This document shows positions 1 through 9,278 of a stretch of DNA of 64,000 nt, piece after piece; the stretch's first letter is position 1, and each line of letters begins with the position of its first letter. This DNA is from Pomphorhynchus laevis (taxonomy: Eukaryota > Acanthocephala > Palaeacanthocephala > Echinorhynchida > Pomphorhynchidae). The DNA is taken from assembly GCA_012934845.2 (NCBI GenBank), contig WNNJ02003776.1, positions 62,001 to 126,000 of the forward strand. Reading direction: 5' to 3'. The notes beneath the pieces are model-generated. The model searched no databases and was not told the DNA's origin. It saw only the letters and a list, made by a program, of their open reading frames with translations. Made by a program: the position numbers and the translations under genes.

Positions 1-1925
1 ATTGTATTCTTCTCAACAACATAACCCAGTACGTTAATCCTGTTTTTGGCATATTGAATTTTTTAATTCATTCAATTTAATTTCATATTTAGCAATAGCG
101 TCTGGTAATTTCTTGAGGTTTCGATTATGATCTGACATGTCATGACCGCATACAACTTGATCAACGAGATATGCATATGTTCCTATGAGGCTTTCATCGC
201 TAATAATTTGATCGCTATTATGCTGAAAAACGGCTGGCGCGTTCGTCAAGCCAGACGGGATTCTTGTAAATTGATAGAGGCATCCGTCCGCCTCAAATGC
301 CGTGTATGGCCGATCTTCAATGCGCAATTCCACTTGATGATACGCGGATGTTAGATCAAATTTACTGAAGACTGAGAATCTTGATATGTTTTCAATTACG
401 TTATCGACTCGCGGCAAATGATAAGCATCTATCAGCGTAAATTTGTAAATCGTCGCGGAATAATCGATGACCAATCGTCTTTGAGAATTTTGATTTACAG
501 CTACTACCACTTGTGAGCGCCATGGAGATTGAAATTTTTCGATCATCCCATCGGTTAGTAGTCTAGAAATTTCCGAGCGAATAAAACTTAAATTATGAGG
601 AGGAAACGTCGTGATTATATGGCAATGGGATGGCAATCTGAGCTCAACGATGAGAATAGTGATGGTGTTTCTATCTTCATTATGGTAATACGACCTATGA
701 TTAGGGGTGCAGCACTTTCGTTAAATAACATAGTCATTGCTTGGTGACGCGACAAGTAAGGATGGCCAAGGATGATATCGTTACATAAATTACTCATGTA
801 CAAAAGGCGGATTGAGTTGTGAGACACTCATGCACTATCATATACACAAGACAGTATGATCTTATCGAGCATGTATGTGTCACTGATACCGTGCGAATAT
901 TTAAATTGTAATCATACATTTTTAGTTTGAGCTTTTGAGCAACCGATTCATCAATAAAATTTTCAGCACTCCCAGTATCAATTAATGCCGACAACGTTTC
1001 TCCATAAATTAGCGCTTTCGGAAGGTTACGAATTTTGCTTGTAGAGACAGATATTGTGACCGTCGGGGAGAATTGTTGGTCTTGGATATCAGTGGATACA
1101 GATGCTATGGCGTTGTTGTGCGTTCGTGAAGGTTTGGAGCGACAAACTTTAGAATAATGCTCAATCTTTTCGCATCGCCTATAGCGAGCAAGGCGTGCTG
1201 GGAACTTATTTCGAGAATGACGTTGTTGTCCACAAAAAAAACATCGATCGTGTGTACTGGAGGTAAAGGAACACTGTTCATGTTGATCTAATAATGGCTT
1301 CTCAATGGATATGGTTTACACATGAGGATCAGTTAAGCGATAGGCTTCGGAGTAAGTCCGGGCTAGTTCAAGGGTTCGTGCTTTTTCGATCGCATCAGAT
1401 AATGTCAAGTTTGATAGTTCTAATAATCTTCGGCGTTCGTTGGTCGACAGCGAACCATATATGAAGGCGTCTCTGACGTAGAGATCCCGGTGTTCGATTT
1501 CGTTGAATGCAATGAATTCGCAGTTTTTACTCAGCCGATCCAGATGTTATAAAAATTCGAATATTGTTTATTAAAAATTCGAAAGTTCTGGAATTGTTTA
1601 GTTAGTGGTTTGTGCACACGTGATTAATTCATAACGAGCAAAGACGTCATTTTTGGTTTAAGATATATATAATCGATCCAGACATTCGATCGCATATTTA
1701 AATTTGTCCTCGTTCGAAACGTATCTGTAAACATCCAAAGAAATGTGGTTGATTAGTATATCTAATTTATCGGGTACCGAAAGTTCTGGAATCTTTGATA
1801 AAAATTTTGAGAAACGTCGCTACCATTGGGTCAAACTGATTTAAGAATCGATAGAGTTAGAAGTTTAGAGAACAATTCAGGCTTGAGTAGTTTCTCCATG
1901 TTACAATACTTGAATAAATTGTGCT
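1..1925 (-). mobile_element. Fossil Ty3/Gypsy-like LTR element (Gypsy-1), partial
   Basis: Read on the minus strand, the parts come in the order gag (about 1900 down to 1300), two zinc-knuckle-like motifs (about 1260-1140), a retropepsin-like region with the DTGSAENFID signature (about 1020-640) and reverse transcriptase (about 640 to the window edge), including LVIDYSATIYKFTLIDAYHLP and FDLTSAYHQVELR. The gag and knuckle spacing match the better-preserved Gypsy-2 at 9160-12958, so both probably belong to one family or close sister families. The element runs off the left edge, so RNase H and integrase are not seen. It is broken, with many breaks, and looks older than Gypsy-2. No LTR was identified; 1926-2129 may hold remains of one. 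Confidence 0.85.
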
Positions 1926-2179
1926 ATTTTAAACTCCATTAGAGGATAAAGCAAGATAGAAGCTTTATTTACCTCTTCTTTATAATTAAAGCGTTTACTC
2001 CGTTTTATTATTCTTCCACGCTTTGAGTGCTATGGTAAGAAATCGAAGACCGACGATTCGTTGGATGTATTCAAATCTTCATCTGCCGTTTTTCAGCCGT
2101 ATTAAGAATACATAATTTCAGTGTTTTTGCAGAGGTTATATTACCGGGAAAACAAAGTCCACAGAGCAAATCAGAGTAA

Positions 2180-2586
2180 TTTTTGCTAACATTACTGAAT
2201 CTTCCTCAGACAACGTTCAGGCCCGTGTGGATGACGACGTAGTTTCTATTCGTAAGGTCTTTTCGGATATATTCGTTCAGAGTGAAGAGGATATTGCGCG
2301 TAGTCTCAATGTCAAAAGCTTATTTCGTCTTGGTAAAAAAGCACAACATAAACCACGATTACTTAAAGTAGTATTTGATTCTGCAGATAATACAAGAGCA
2401 GTTTTAGCTAGAGGTTATCGCTTGAAAGGTAAGACGACAAAAATTTTTAAAGATCTCTCGGTTGAGGAAAGATTGTTGCTTAATAATGCTCGTGCTAATC
2501 TAGCATTTAGAAGATCGAATGGAGAGACTGATCTAATGATAAGAAATTTTCGAGTAGTTCATCGGCGACCATGCGTGCGTTGGTGA
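2180..2586 (+). pseudogene. CR1-A ORF1, C-terminal remnant
   Basis: The reading includes KSLFRLGKKAQHKPRLLKVV, a run of DLSVEERLLLN and ends with GETDLMIRNFRVVHRRP. The same order of motifs (LFR-GK-PRLLK-V, D-L-ER, GE-NL-IRNFQIV) is present in the ORF1 proteins of CR1-B and CR1-C in this window, so this is the conserved C-terminal domain of a CR1-type ORF1, presumably RNA binding. It overlaps the start of ORF2 by about 16 bases, the same arrangement as in the two better copies. The N-terminal half is missing. Confidence 0.75.
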
Positions 2587-3571
2587 GTTTGGAGAGTTCT
2601 TCGAGGGATTCCATTTTACAATTAGAAAATCTAGCGCGCATTAATATCACATCCAACATTACTACTCAATTACCCTCTGCTTCTGGTATTAGTGTCGCCT
2701 ATACTAACTTAAGGAGTATTTTACCAAAATTTGATAAACTTAAGGCATGGGTCATCTTAAATAAACCAGCGATCCTGGCTCTCACTGAAACATGGCTGCA
2801 TCGTGATATCCCCGATGGTTTAATTGCTATTATGGGATATAATTTGGTGAGAGCTGATAGAGAGTCTCGGAAGGGTGGAGGTGTTGCGCTATATATTACG
2901 ACATCCTTAAACATTACTTCCACTCGTAATTTTAAAAATGAACTGGGCACGTGTGAGTTTCTCTCAGTCATTGTTTCACACTTCGGAGGTCCCTTAGGTA
3001 TTGCCGTGTGCTACAGGTCGCCGCAATCATCCGTATTGAGTCATGAATTCTCTACACTAATTAGTCACTGTTCTGAGCTTGAAGAATATCTACTAGTTGG
3101 CGATTTTAATATACCCTCAGCTGGTCACATCGGGAATTATGTTTTGGATAGTAGTTCTTCCAAGTCAGATGCGGATCTGTGGAATTTTCTTACAAATGAT
3201 CTCATGTTTTGTATTTTCCAAATTAAATACAAGTGTGGGTAATATGAGCTATCAGAGTCCTATTGGATTGAGCGATCATTACATGATCTTATTCAATTAT
3301 TTTTCTAGGTGTATGATCCCAAAACTGGAAAATTTGATAGTGTCGAAAAGATCTTGGCAACAAATTGATGAAGACTCATTACGAGAGGCGGCACTAAGAA
3401 CATCATTCAACTGTGCTAGTGAAGACATTGAGGTAAGGTGGCATGTAATTGAATCAGGTTTAGTAGCTCTTGCAGATAAGTTTGCACCACTCCGTAGAGT
3501 ACCAAAAAGTAAAGCTAAATACCCTCCTTGGTTTGACACTGAATTGCGATATGCTCTCAAACATAGGAATC
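2571..3571 (+). pseudogene. CR1-A ORF2 part 1: APE endonuclease and linker
   Basis: The translation shows the apurinic-like endonuclease motifs of CR1 LINEs: AYTNLRSILPKFDKLKAW, ALTETWL, a GGGVALYI motif, CYRSPQSS, VGDFNIPS and, after a frameshift near 3230, GLSDHYMI. The linker continues with KSKAKYPPWFDTELRYALKH. Reading stops at 3571, where the PLE cluster is inserted between a 13-bp target duplication; it resumes at 8763 with RNRLFELSRHQNNFKKRY, which fits the same linker in CR1-B and CR1-C. At least one frameshift makes this a pseudogene. Confidence 0.85.
3559..3571 (+). repeat. 13-bp target-site duplication, left side of PLE cluster
   Basis: AAACATAGGAATC at 3559-3571 recurs exactly at 8750-8762. 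The first copy ends the left half of the CR1-A linker and the second begins the right half, so everything between entered as one event or was built up at one site. Confidence 0.9.
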
Positions 3572-5300
3572 ATTGTGTAAGCAGACTCCATTTAAAATTA
3601 TCAAAATATCAAGAAGAGTCAATTATTTTTTTGTTCTCAAATTTTCAACCACTACTGCCGTCATCATCAGGAAAACGTCATTACACACGTTACAACAACC
3701 ATATATAGCAAAACAAAATCTGGAAGAAACATAACGGAAGTTAATCTGGAAAAATAAATTTGCCATTTGTAATCAAGTGGGTAGGCACATCCGGTTTATT
3801 ACCCTCGAAGTTGTTGTCGGGATCAAGGTAACGCGATATGATAGCCTCTTTTATTTGCCTTGTAGACTTATCACTTTCGTGAACAATAATTTCTGCACCG
3901 GCAAAATTTATGTCATGGCCGTTGGCGGCAAAGTGCTTCTAAACTGCTGAGCTGATATGTCCAAGACGTAGTGCCCGCTTGTGACCCAATAATCGAACGG
4001 CAAGTTTTTCACCTGTTTGTCCTACGTAATGAGCCACGCAACCATTACACGGTATACGGTAGATCCCTCCAATCTTTTCATATTTTGGTTTTATATTGAA
4101 TAAACCAGACATTTCAGGCCCACGTTTACAAAATACGGTAGTGTGAGAACCAGTGCTTCTAATTGATAGCCTTAACGCGTGTTGGAGACGATTAAATGCG
4201 TGATCGTTCCAAAACGGACAATTTAAATATTTTGTTAACGGCTTTACATAGTCGTTTCGTGCTTTATTATGAATCGCTTTTGCTGCACTATGATTACGCT
4301 TAATAGCCCATAAAGGATATCCCGAATCGAATAGAGACTGTCGTATTTGCTCGTATTCTAATTTCAGATCATTCTCTGTAAAACAGTATCTATGCATGCG
4401 CAGGAATAGCGAACGAGCAGCAGATATCTTATACCTCAATAAGCAGATCGATGTCCTTGGAGTGGTCATGTTAATGACACCTTCTTTCCTAAACACATTA
4501 GTCTTAGTAATGCTACTATCTTCACGCAAACATTGTACGTCCAGGAAGGAAATAGCACCGTCCTTTTCAGCACAAATGTTCCACTTTATTCGAGTATCCA
4601 AATTATCTAACATATTGAAGACTTTTACAACCACCGGATTATTGATACTCATGAATTCGTCATCAACGTATCTGCCCCAATAGACTAATCCTTTTATATG
4701 GGAATACACATTTGCTTCAATTTTTCGCATAAATAAATCGGCTAGAGTAGGACCTAACAGGGAGCCCATTGCAACTCCATCTACTTGCACATACAATTCG
4801 CTGTTGAAAGAGAATATGGATTCAGTTGTACATACGTGAAGTAAATGTTGCCATTCGTTCAGTGTTAAAGACCATCGTTTACATTTCTGACTTAGGAGGA
4901 GTGCAGCGTCAACAATTGTTTCATGAACTGGAACATTCGTGAAGAGGTCTCATACGTCAGCAGTAAAAAACTTGACATTTAGTGTGTTCATTTTCCGCAT
5001 ATGTAACACAACCTCATGGCCATTTTTTATTGTTGAATGTGGCAAACCCATAGAGTCTCTTAAGCACTGGTTTATCATCTTTGCCAGACGGTGAGCGTGT
5101 AAAGTGTAACTGGCGATTACGGGTCTTACAGACCTTCCAACTTTATGGGTTTTTGGCAACAGGTACATAAAGCCAGGGGCGCTATGTTTAGAACGAACCT
5201 TCCAATAATCAGCGGTCGGAATTAGTCCGCGACGGTTTAGTTGTAAGAGCGTAGCGTTGAGACACTTCTCCTTTTTTAATGTATGGTCACGCTCTAACTT
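3572..5300 (-). pseudogene. PLE-1 main copy: RT and GIY-YIG endonuclease half
   Basis: The minus-strand reading gives, in order, KLERDHTLKKEKCLNATL, MYLLPKTHKVGRSVRPVIA (the PLE-type RT entry motif), VDGVAMGSLLGPTLADLF, YWGRYVDDEFM (RT motif with YVDD), ISFLDVQC, then the nuclease GGIYRIPCNGCVAHYVGQTG with RLLGHKRALRLGHIS. The family makes a single protein that copies its RNA and nicks DNA with a GIY-YIG nuclease. It is closely similar to the inverted copy at 7076-8749. It is interrupted in more than one place and separated from its N-terminal half by the PLE-2 insertion. Confidence 0.9.
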
Positions 5301-5308
5301 GGTTAAAC

Positions 5309-5808
5309 TAGGTTACTATAAAAATAACATCAAGCAGAAAATAGTAAAATATATAAATCAACACAATAATATAAAGAATAAATTTAAACTCTTAAGTGGA
5401 AAATTTTTATGGATGGATAATAAATAATATACTTTGCATTAGAATAAGATACTAGATAATTATTTCAGAGGAAGTACATTATTAGCATGTATTTGGCCCC
5501 GCTGCTATGTTGGGTAGAGGAGTTAGGGGCCGAAACCTGATAGCATAGCAGTTCCTCCTGATGACCTCTAATTCTTATTCTGATACAACGTCTGTTATTT
5601 ATTAGTCAATTCATAAAAATGACGTTTATTTTTAATTTTATTTTTTATTTTTTATTTTTATTTTTAACTTGATTTAAATTATAGAAAATCTAAAAACAAT
5701 TATTAATTTTATTATTTAATTATTAAATTTTGATTTAGCATTATTATGTTTTGTTTATTTTATATTTATATAACAATACGTAGACTCAGTTAGCTGATTT
5801 AATTCGTA
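5309..5808 (+). mobile_element. PLE-2 copy 1, 5'-truncated 3' end inserted in PLE-1
   Basis: From about 5309 the plus strand reads YYKNNIKQKIVKYINKHNN, ending with GKFLWMDNK and a stop, followed by about 380 bases of AT-rich 3' UTR. The same protein end and UTR occur in reverse orientation at 17841-18300 and, more diverged, at 53783-54465. The end of the family is marked by a short motif like GTTARCTGATYTGATTT. PLE-1 coding sequence resumes on both sides, so this is an insertion into PLE-1. Confidence 0.85.
5501..5571 (+). ncRNA. Conserved pseudoknot candidate in PLE-2 3' UTR (copy 1)
   Basis: Helix A pairs CTGCTATG (5502-5509) with CATAGCAG (5544-5551). Helix B pairs TTAGGGG (5523-5529) with CCTCTAA (5565-5571). 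The two are interleaved, which makes a pseudoknot. A GAAAC box (5532-5536) and a CTGATGA box (5558-5564) lie between strands. The 18.1-kb and 54.1-kb copies keep helix A with compensatory changes. The boxes are those of a hammerhead ribozyme but in a permuted order; function is inferred only. Confidence 0.55.
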
Positions 5809-5811
5809 AAT

Positions 5812-6631
5812 TTGGTCGTGTTTGATAAAATATCAAGACCAAACTTGATGTAGTCACATCTGTTGAGAACGACCAAGTTATTGCGTTTGTCTGCTTTGCA
5901 AATTGCCAATGTTTCATCATTCCGTAGCGTCTTCAGTGCAAATGCTGACAACGCTTGGAGGGCAGACCTATGTGAGCCAACGTCATGTAGTAGGAAATCG
6001 TTAATGCGACTTATATGCGTTTTGTACCCAGCAATGGCACTTTCATCCTGTTGCGCAATAATATTTTCGAGGGCCGCTTTTATTGTAATGGCTCAAAACG
6101 CTGATATATTACGAATTTGGAACCCAGATTTAATATTGCTTCCTCATGGACTGTAAACTGTCGATTTGACCAATTTGTATATCGTTGTTGCGGAGTAGAA
6201 ACCACCAATATTCCAGCCCTCAACAATTTATTTATGTGGCGATTTTTTATTGTTGATGTAAGCAGTGAACAGTGACTTTCGATGTTTGCTGTCAGATTCA
6301 TAAAAAGAGTTTGCAAAATTTCCTCTTTAATAATAATGGTCAGCGCTTCCATTCTTACTCGAAGTTTACGTAATTTACAGTGTAATGTACGTATTGTAAA
6401 CTTGATCACCGATACTTCTAACTTCCTTTTGAATTTACTCTCTCTAAAACCAATAGCCCCACACGACAGTCTTGCCCATACTGGGATGTAACGGTGCAAA
6501 AGACATAGTTTAGCAAATTCAATTGATTCTGTAGTTCGTACTATTGTTAATCGTAGCGTGCACAATTTGCGACAACGTAGCAGAGCATCTCGACCATGCT
6601 GAGCAAGAATTATTGTGTAAGCAGACTCCAT
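5812..6631 (-). pseudogene. PLE-1 main copy: N-terminal half
   Basis: The reading starts with MESAYTIILAQHGRDAL, and later on the same strand gives the PLE-type stretch KADKRNNLVVLNRCDYI just before the PLE-2 insertion. After the insert the protein continues at 5300 with KLERDHTLKK. The start codon lies about 20 bases downstream of the 3' UTR of the preceding partial copy, as expected of a head-to-tail PLE dimer. The same first codons appear at the extreme left end of the cluster (3572-3600), showing that the transcript template read into a further copy. Confidence 0.75.
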
Positions 6632-7075
6632 TTAAAATTATCAAAATATCAAGAAGAGTCAATTATTTTTTTGTTCTCAAATTTTCAACCACTACTGCCG
6701 TCATCACCAGGAAAACGTCATTACACACGTTACAACAACCATATATAGCAAAACAAAATCTGGAAGAAACATAACGGAAGTTAATCTGAAAAAATAAATT
6801 TGCCATTTGTAATCAAGTGGGTAGGCACATCCGGTTTATTACCCTCGAAGTTGTTGTCGGGATCAAGGTAACGCAATATGATAGCCTCTTTTATTTGCCT
6901 TGTAGACTTATCACTTTCGTGGGAAATAATTTCTGCACCGGCAAAATTTATGTCATGGCCGTTGGCGGCAAAGTGATTCCAAACTGATGAGCTGATATGT
7001 CCAAGACGTAGTGCCCGCTTGTGACCCAATAATCGAACAGCAAGTTTTTCACCTGTTTGTCCTACGTAATGAGCC
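6632..7075 (-). mobile_element. PLE-1 upstream partial copy (pLTR-like): GIY-YIG tail and 3' UTR
   Basis: The minus strand carries the C-terminal nuclease segment GHKRALRLGHISSSVWNHF through to the stop near 6781 and then the 3' UTR, which runs directly into the start of the main copy at 6631. The matching segments are 3572-4010 and 8340-8749. PLEs commonly carry such an upstream truncated copy that supplies a promoter; that role is inferred here. Confidence 0.8.
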
Positions 7076-8749
7076 TACGCTACGCTCTTACAACTAAACC
7101 GTCGCGGACAAATTCCGACCGCTGATTTTTGGAAGGTTCATTCTAAACATAGCATTCCTGGCTTTATGTACCTGTTGCCAAAAAACCATAAAGTTGGAAG
7201 GTCTGTAAGACCCATAATCGCCTGTTACACTTCACACGCTCACCGTCTGGCAAAGATGATAATCCAGTGCTTAAGAGACTCTATGGGTTTGCCACATTTA
7301 ACAATAAAAAATGGCCATGAGTTTTTGTTACATATGCGGAAAATGAACACACTAAATGCCAAGTTTTTTTACTGCTGACGTTTGCGACCTCTTCACGAAT
7401 GTTCCAGTTCATAAAACAATTGTTGACGCTGCAATCCTCCTAAGTCAGAAATGTAAACGATGGTCGTTAACACTGAACGAATGGCAACATTTACTTCACG
7501 TATGTACAACTGAATCCATATTCTCTTTCAACAACGAATTGTATGTGCAAGTAGATGGAGTTGCAATGGGCTCCCTGTTAGGTCCTACTCTAGCCGATTT
7601 ATTTATGCGAAAAATTGAAGCAAATGTGTATTCCCATATAAAAGGATTAGTCTATTGGGGCAGATACGTTGATGACGTATTCATGAGTATCAATAATCCG
7701 GTGGTTGTAAAAGTCTTCAATATGTTAGATAATTTGGATACTCGAATAAAGTGGAACATTTGTGCTGAAAAGGACGGTGCTATTTCCTTCCTGGACGTAC
7801 AATGTTTGCGTGAAGATAGTAGCATTACTAAGACTAATGTGTTTAAGAAGGAAGGTGTCATTAACATGACCACGCCATGGACATCGATCTGCCCATTGAC
7901 GTATAAGATATCTGCTGCTCGTTCTCTATTCCTGCACATGCATAGATACTGTTTTACAGAGAATGATCTGAAATTAGAATACGAGCAAATACGACAGTCT
8001 CTATTCGATTCGGAATATCTTTTATGGGCTATTAAGCGTAGTCATTACGCAGCAAAAGAGATTCATAATAAAGAACGAAACGACTATGTAAAGCCTGTAA
8101 CAAAATATTTAAATTTTCCGTTTTGGAACGATCACGCATTTAATCGTCTCCAACACGCGTTAAGGCTATCAATTAGAAGCACTGGTTCTCACAGTACCGT
8201 ATTTTGTAAACGTGGGCCTGGTTTATTCAAAATAAAATGTCTGGTTTATTCAAAATAAAACCCAAATATGAAAAGATTGGAGGGATCTACCGTATACCGT
8301 GTAATGGTTGCGTGGCTCATTACGTAGGACAAACAGGTGAAAAACTTGCCGTTTGATTATTGGGTCACGAGCGGGCACTACGTCTTGGACATATCAGCTC
8401 AGCAGTTTGGAATCACTTTGCTGCCAACGGCCATGACATAAATTTTGCCGGTGCCGAAATTATTGCCCACGAAAGTGTTAAGTCTACAAGGCAAATAAAA
8501 GAGGCTATCATATTGCGTTACCTTGATCCCGACAACAACTTCGAGGGTAATAAACCGGATGTGCCTACCCACTTGATTACAAATGGCAAATTTATTTTTC
8601 CAGATTAACTTCCGTTATGTTTCTTCTAGATTTTGTTTTGCTATATATGGTTGTTGTAACGTGTGTAATGACGTTTTCCTGATGATGACGGCAGTAGTGG
8701 TTGAAAATTTGAGAACAAAAAAATAATTGACTCGTCTTGATATTTTGAT
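7076..8749 (+). pseudogene. PLE-1 inverted copy: RT and GIY-YIG endonuclease
   Basis: The plus strand gives MYLLPKNHKVGRSVRPIIA, then DVCDLFTNVPVHKTIVDAA, VDGVAMGSLLGPTLADLF, YWGRYVDDVFM and ISFLDVQC, then the nuclease segment GHERALRLGHISSAVWNHF and a stop near 8606. The RT YVDD box is intact and the copy is close to the minus-strand copy at 3572-5300. It is 5'-truncated: the N-terminal region is missing and the copy begins at the junction near 7076 with the linker before the RT. A few breaks separate the parts. Confidence 0.88.
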
Positions 8750-8762
8750 AAACATAGGAATC

Positions 8763-9158
8763 GTCTATTTGAACTAAGCCGTCATCAGAATAATTTTAAA
8801 AAGCGGTATACAATGTTCCAAAATTTCGTCAATCGCCTTAAGATTACAAAATGGCAAAGTTTTGAAGATTAATTAGCTCTACAAATTGATACAGAACCAA
8901 AAAAATTTTGGCTTATGTGAAAGGATCCAGAGCTCTGCTACCAGCTATTTCATCTTTAAGAGACGGTAACACTCGAGTGACATCGCCAGACAGCATGGCA
9001 GAATTGTTTGCATCCGATTTGAGCTGACACCAGATGCTTCTCTAGCATATGTGGAGATGCAGCATCACAACAGGTAGAAATTGGTTCTCCAGTTTTAACG
9101 ATAACAGCACGTGAGGTTTTTGTTGAATTGCTAGGTTATCTAGATCATCAGCGGCAGG
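8763..9158 (+). pseudogene. CR1-A ORF2 part 2: linker between APE and RT
   Basis: The reading RNRLFELSRHQNNFKKRY continues the CR1-A linker broken at 3571 and proceeds with several stops to EVFVELLGYLDHQRQA at 9158. There the Gypsy-2 element is inserted. On the far side, at 12960, the reading resumes with GPDDIHPQLLKLLVPVLAEP, the start of the CR1-type RT, so the two pieces were contiguous. Confidence 0.8.
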
Positions 9159-9159
9159 C

Positions 9160-9278
9160 TGTCGTAATGTAAACGAAGTCTAAAACAAAGAGGTTTTATT
9201 TATCAATCTAGAAAACAATCAGTTTATAAAAACAGTTATAGATACTCATGTCAATTAGAGATTATTGACTATATACCA
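9160..9278 (-). repeat. 3' LTR of Gypsy-2
   Basis: On the plus strand it runs from TGTCGTAATG to CTATATACCA, so in element orientation it starts TGG and ends ACA. It matches 12840-12958 with about four substitutions and no length change. Confidence 0.9.

Larger units (their letters stand above)
3572..8749. mobile_element. Penelope-like element cluster (PLE-1): tandem partial dimer plus inverted copy
   Basis: Reading the minus strand from 7075 leftward there is a partial copy with a GIY-YIG domain and 3' UTR (7075-6632), then the start of a second copy in tandem (N-terminal region 6631-5812), an insertion of another PLE (about 5309-5808), then the RT and GIY-YIG of that second copy (5300-3572). 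On the plus strand 7076-8749 carries an inverted 5'-truncated copy with RT and GIY-YIG. Partial tandem copies (pLTRs) and inverted copies are known PLE arrangements. The 13-bp duplication at 3559/8750 bounds the cluster. Confidence 0.85.

Noticed and set aside
8640-8740. Possible hammerhead ribozyme in the PLE-1 3' UTR (CTGATGA and GAAA boxes around 8677-8710)
   Set aside because: The boxes are in the natural order, but stem II is weak with a T-T at its base, and no cleavage triplet with proper stems I and III could be drawn. It may be a decayed relative of PLE hammerheads, but the evidence is too thin.
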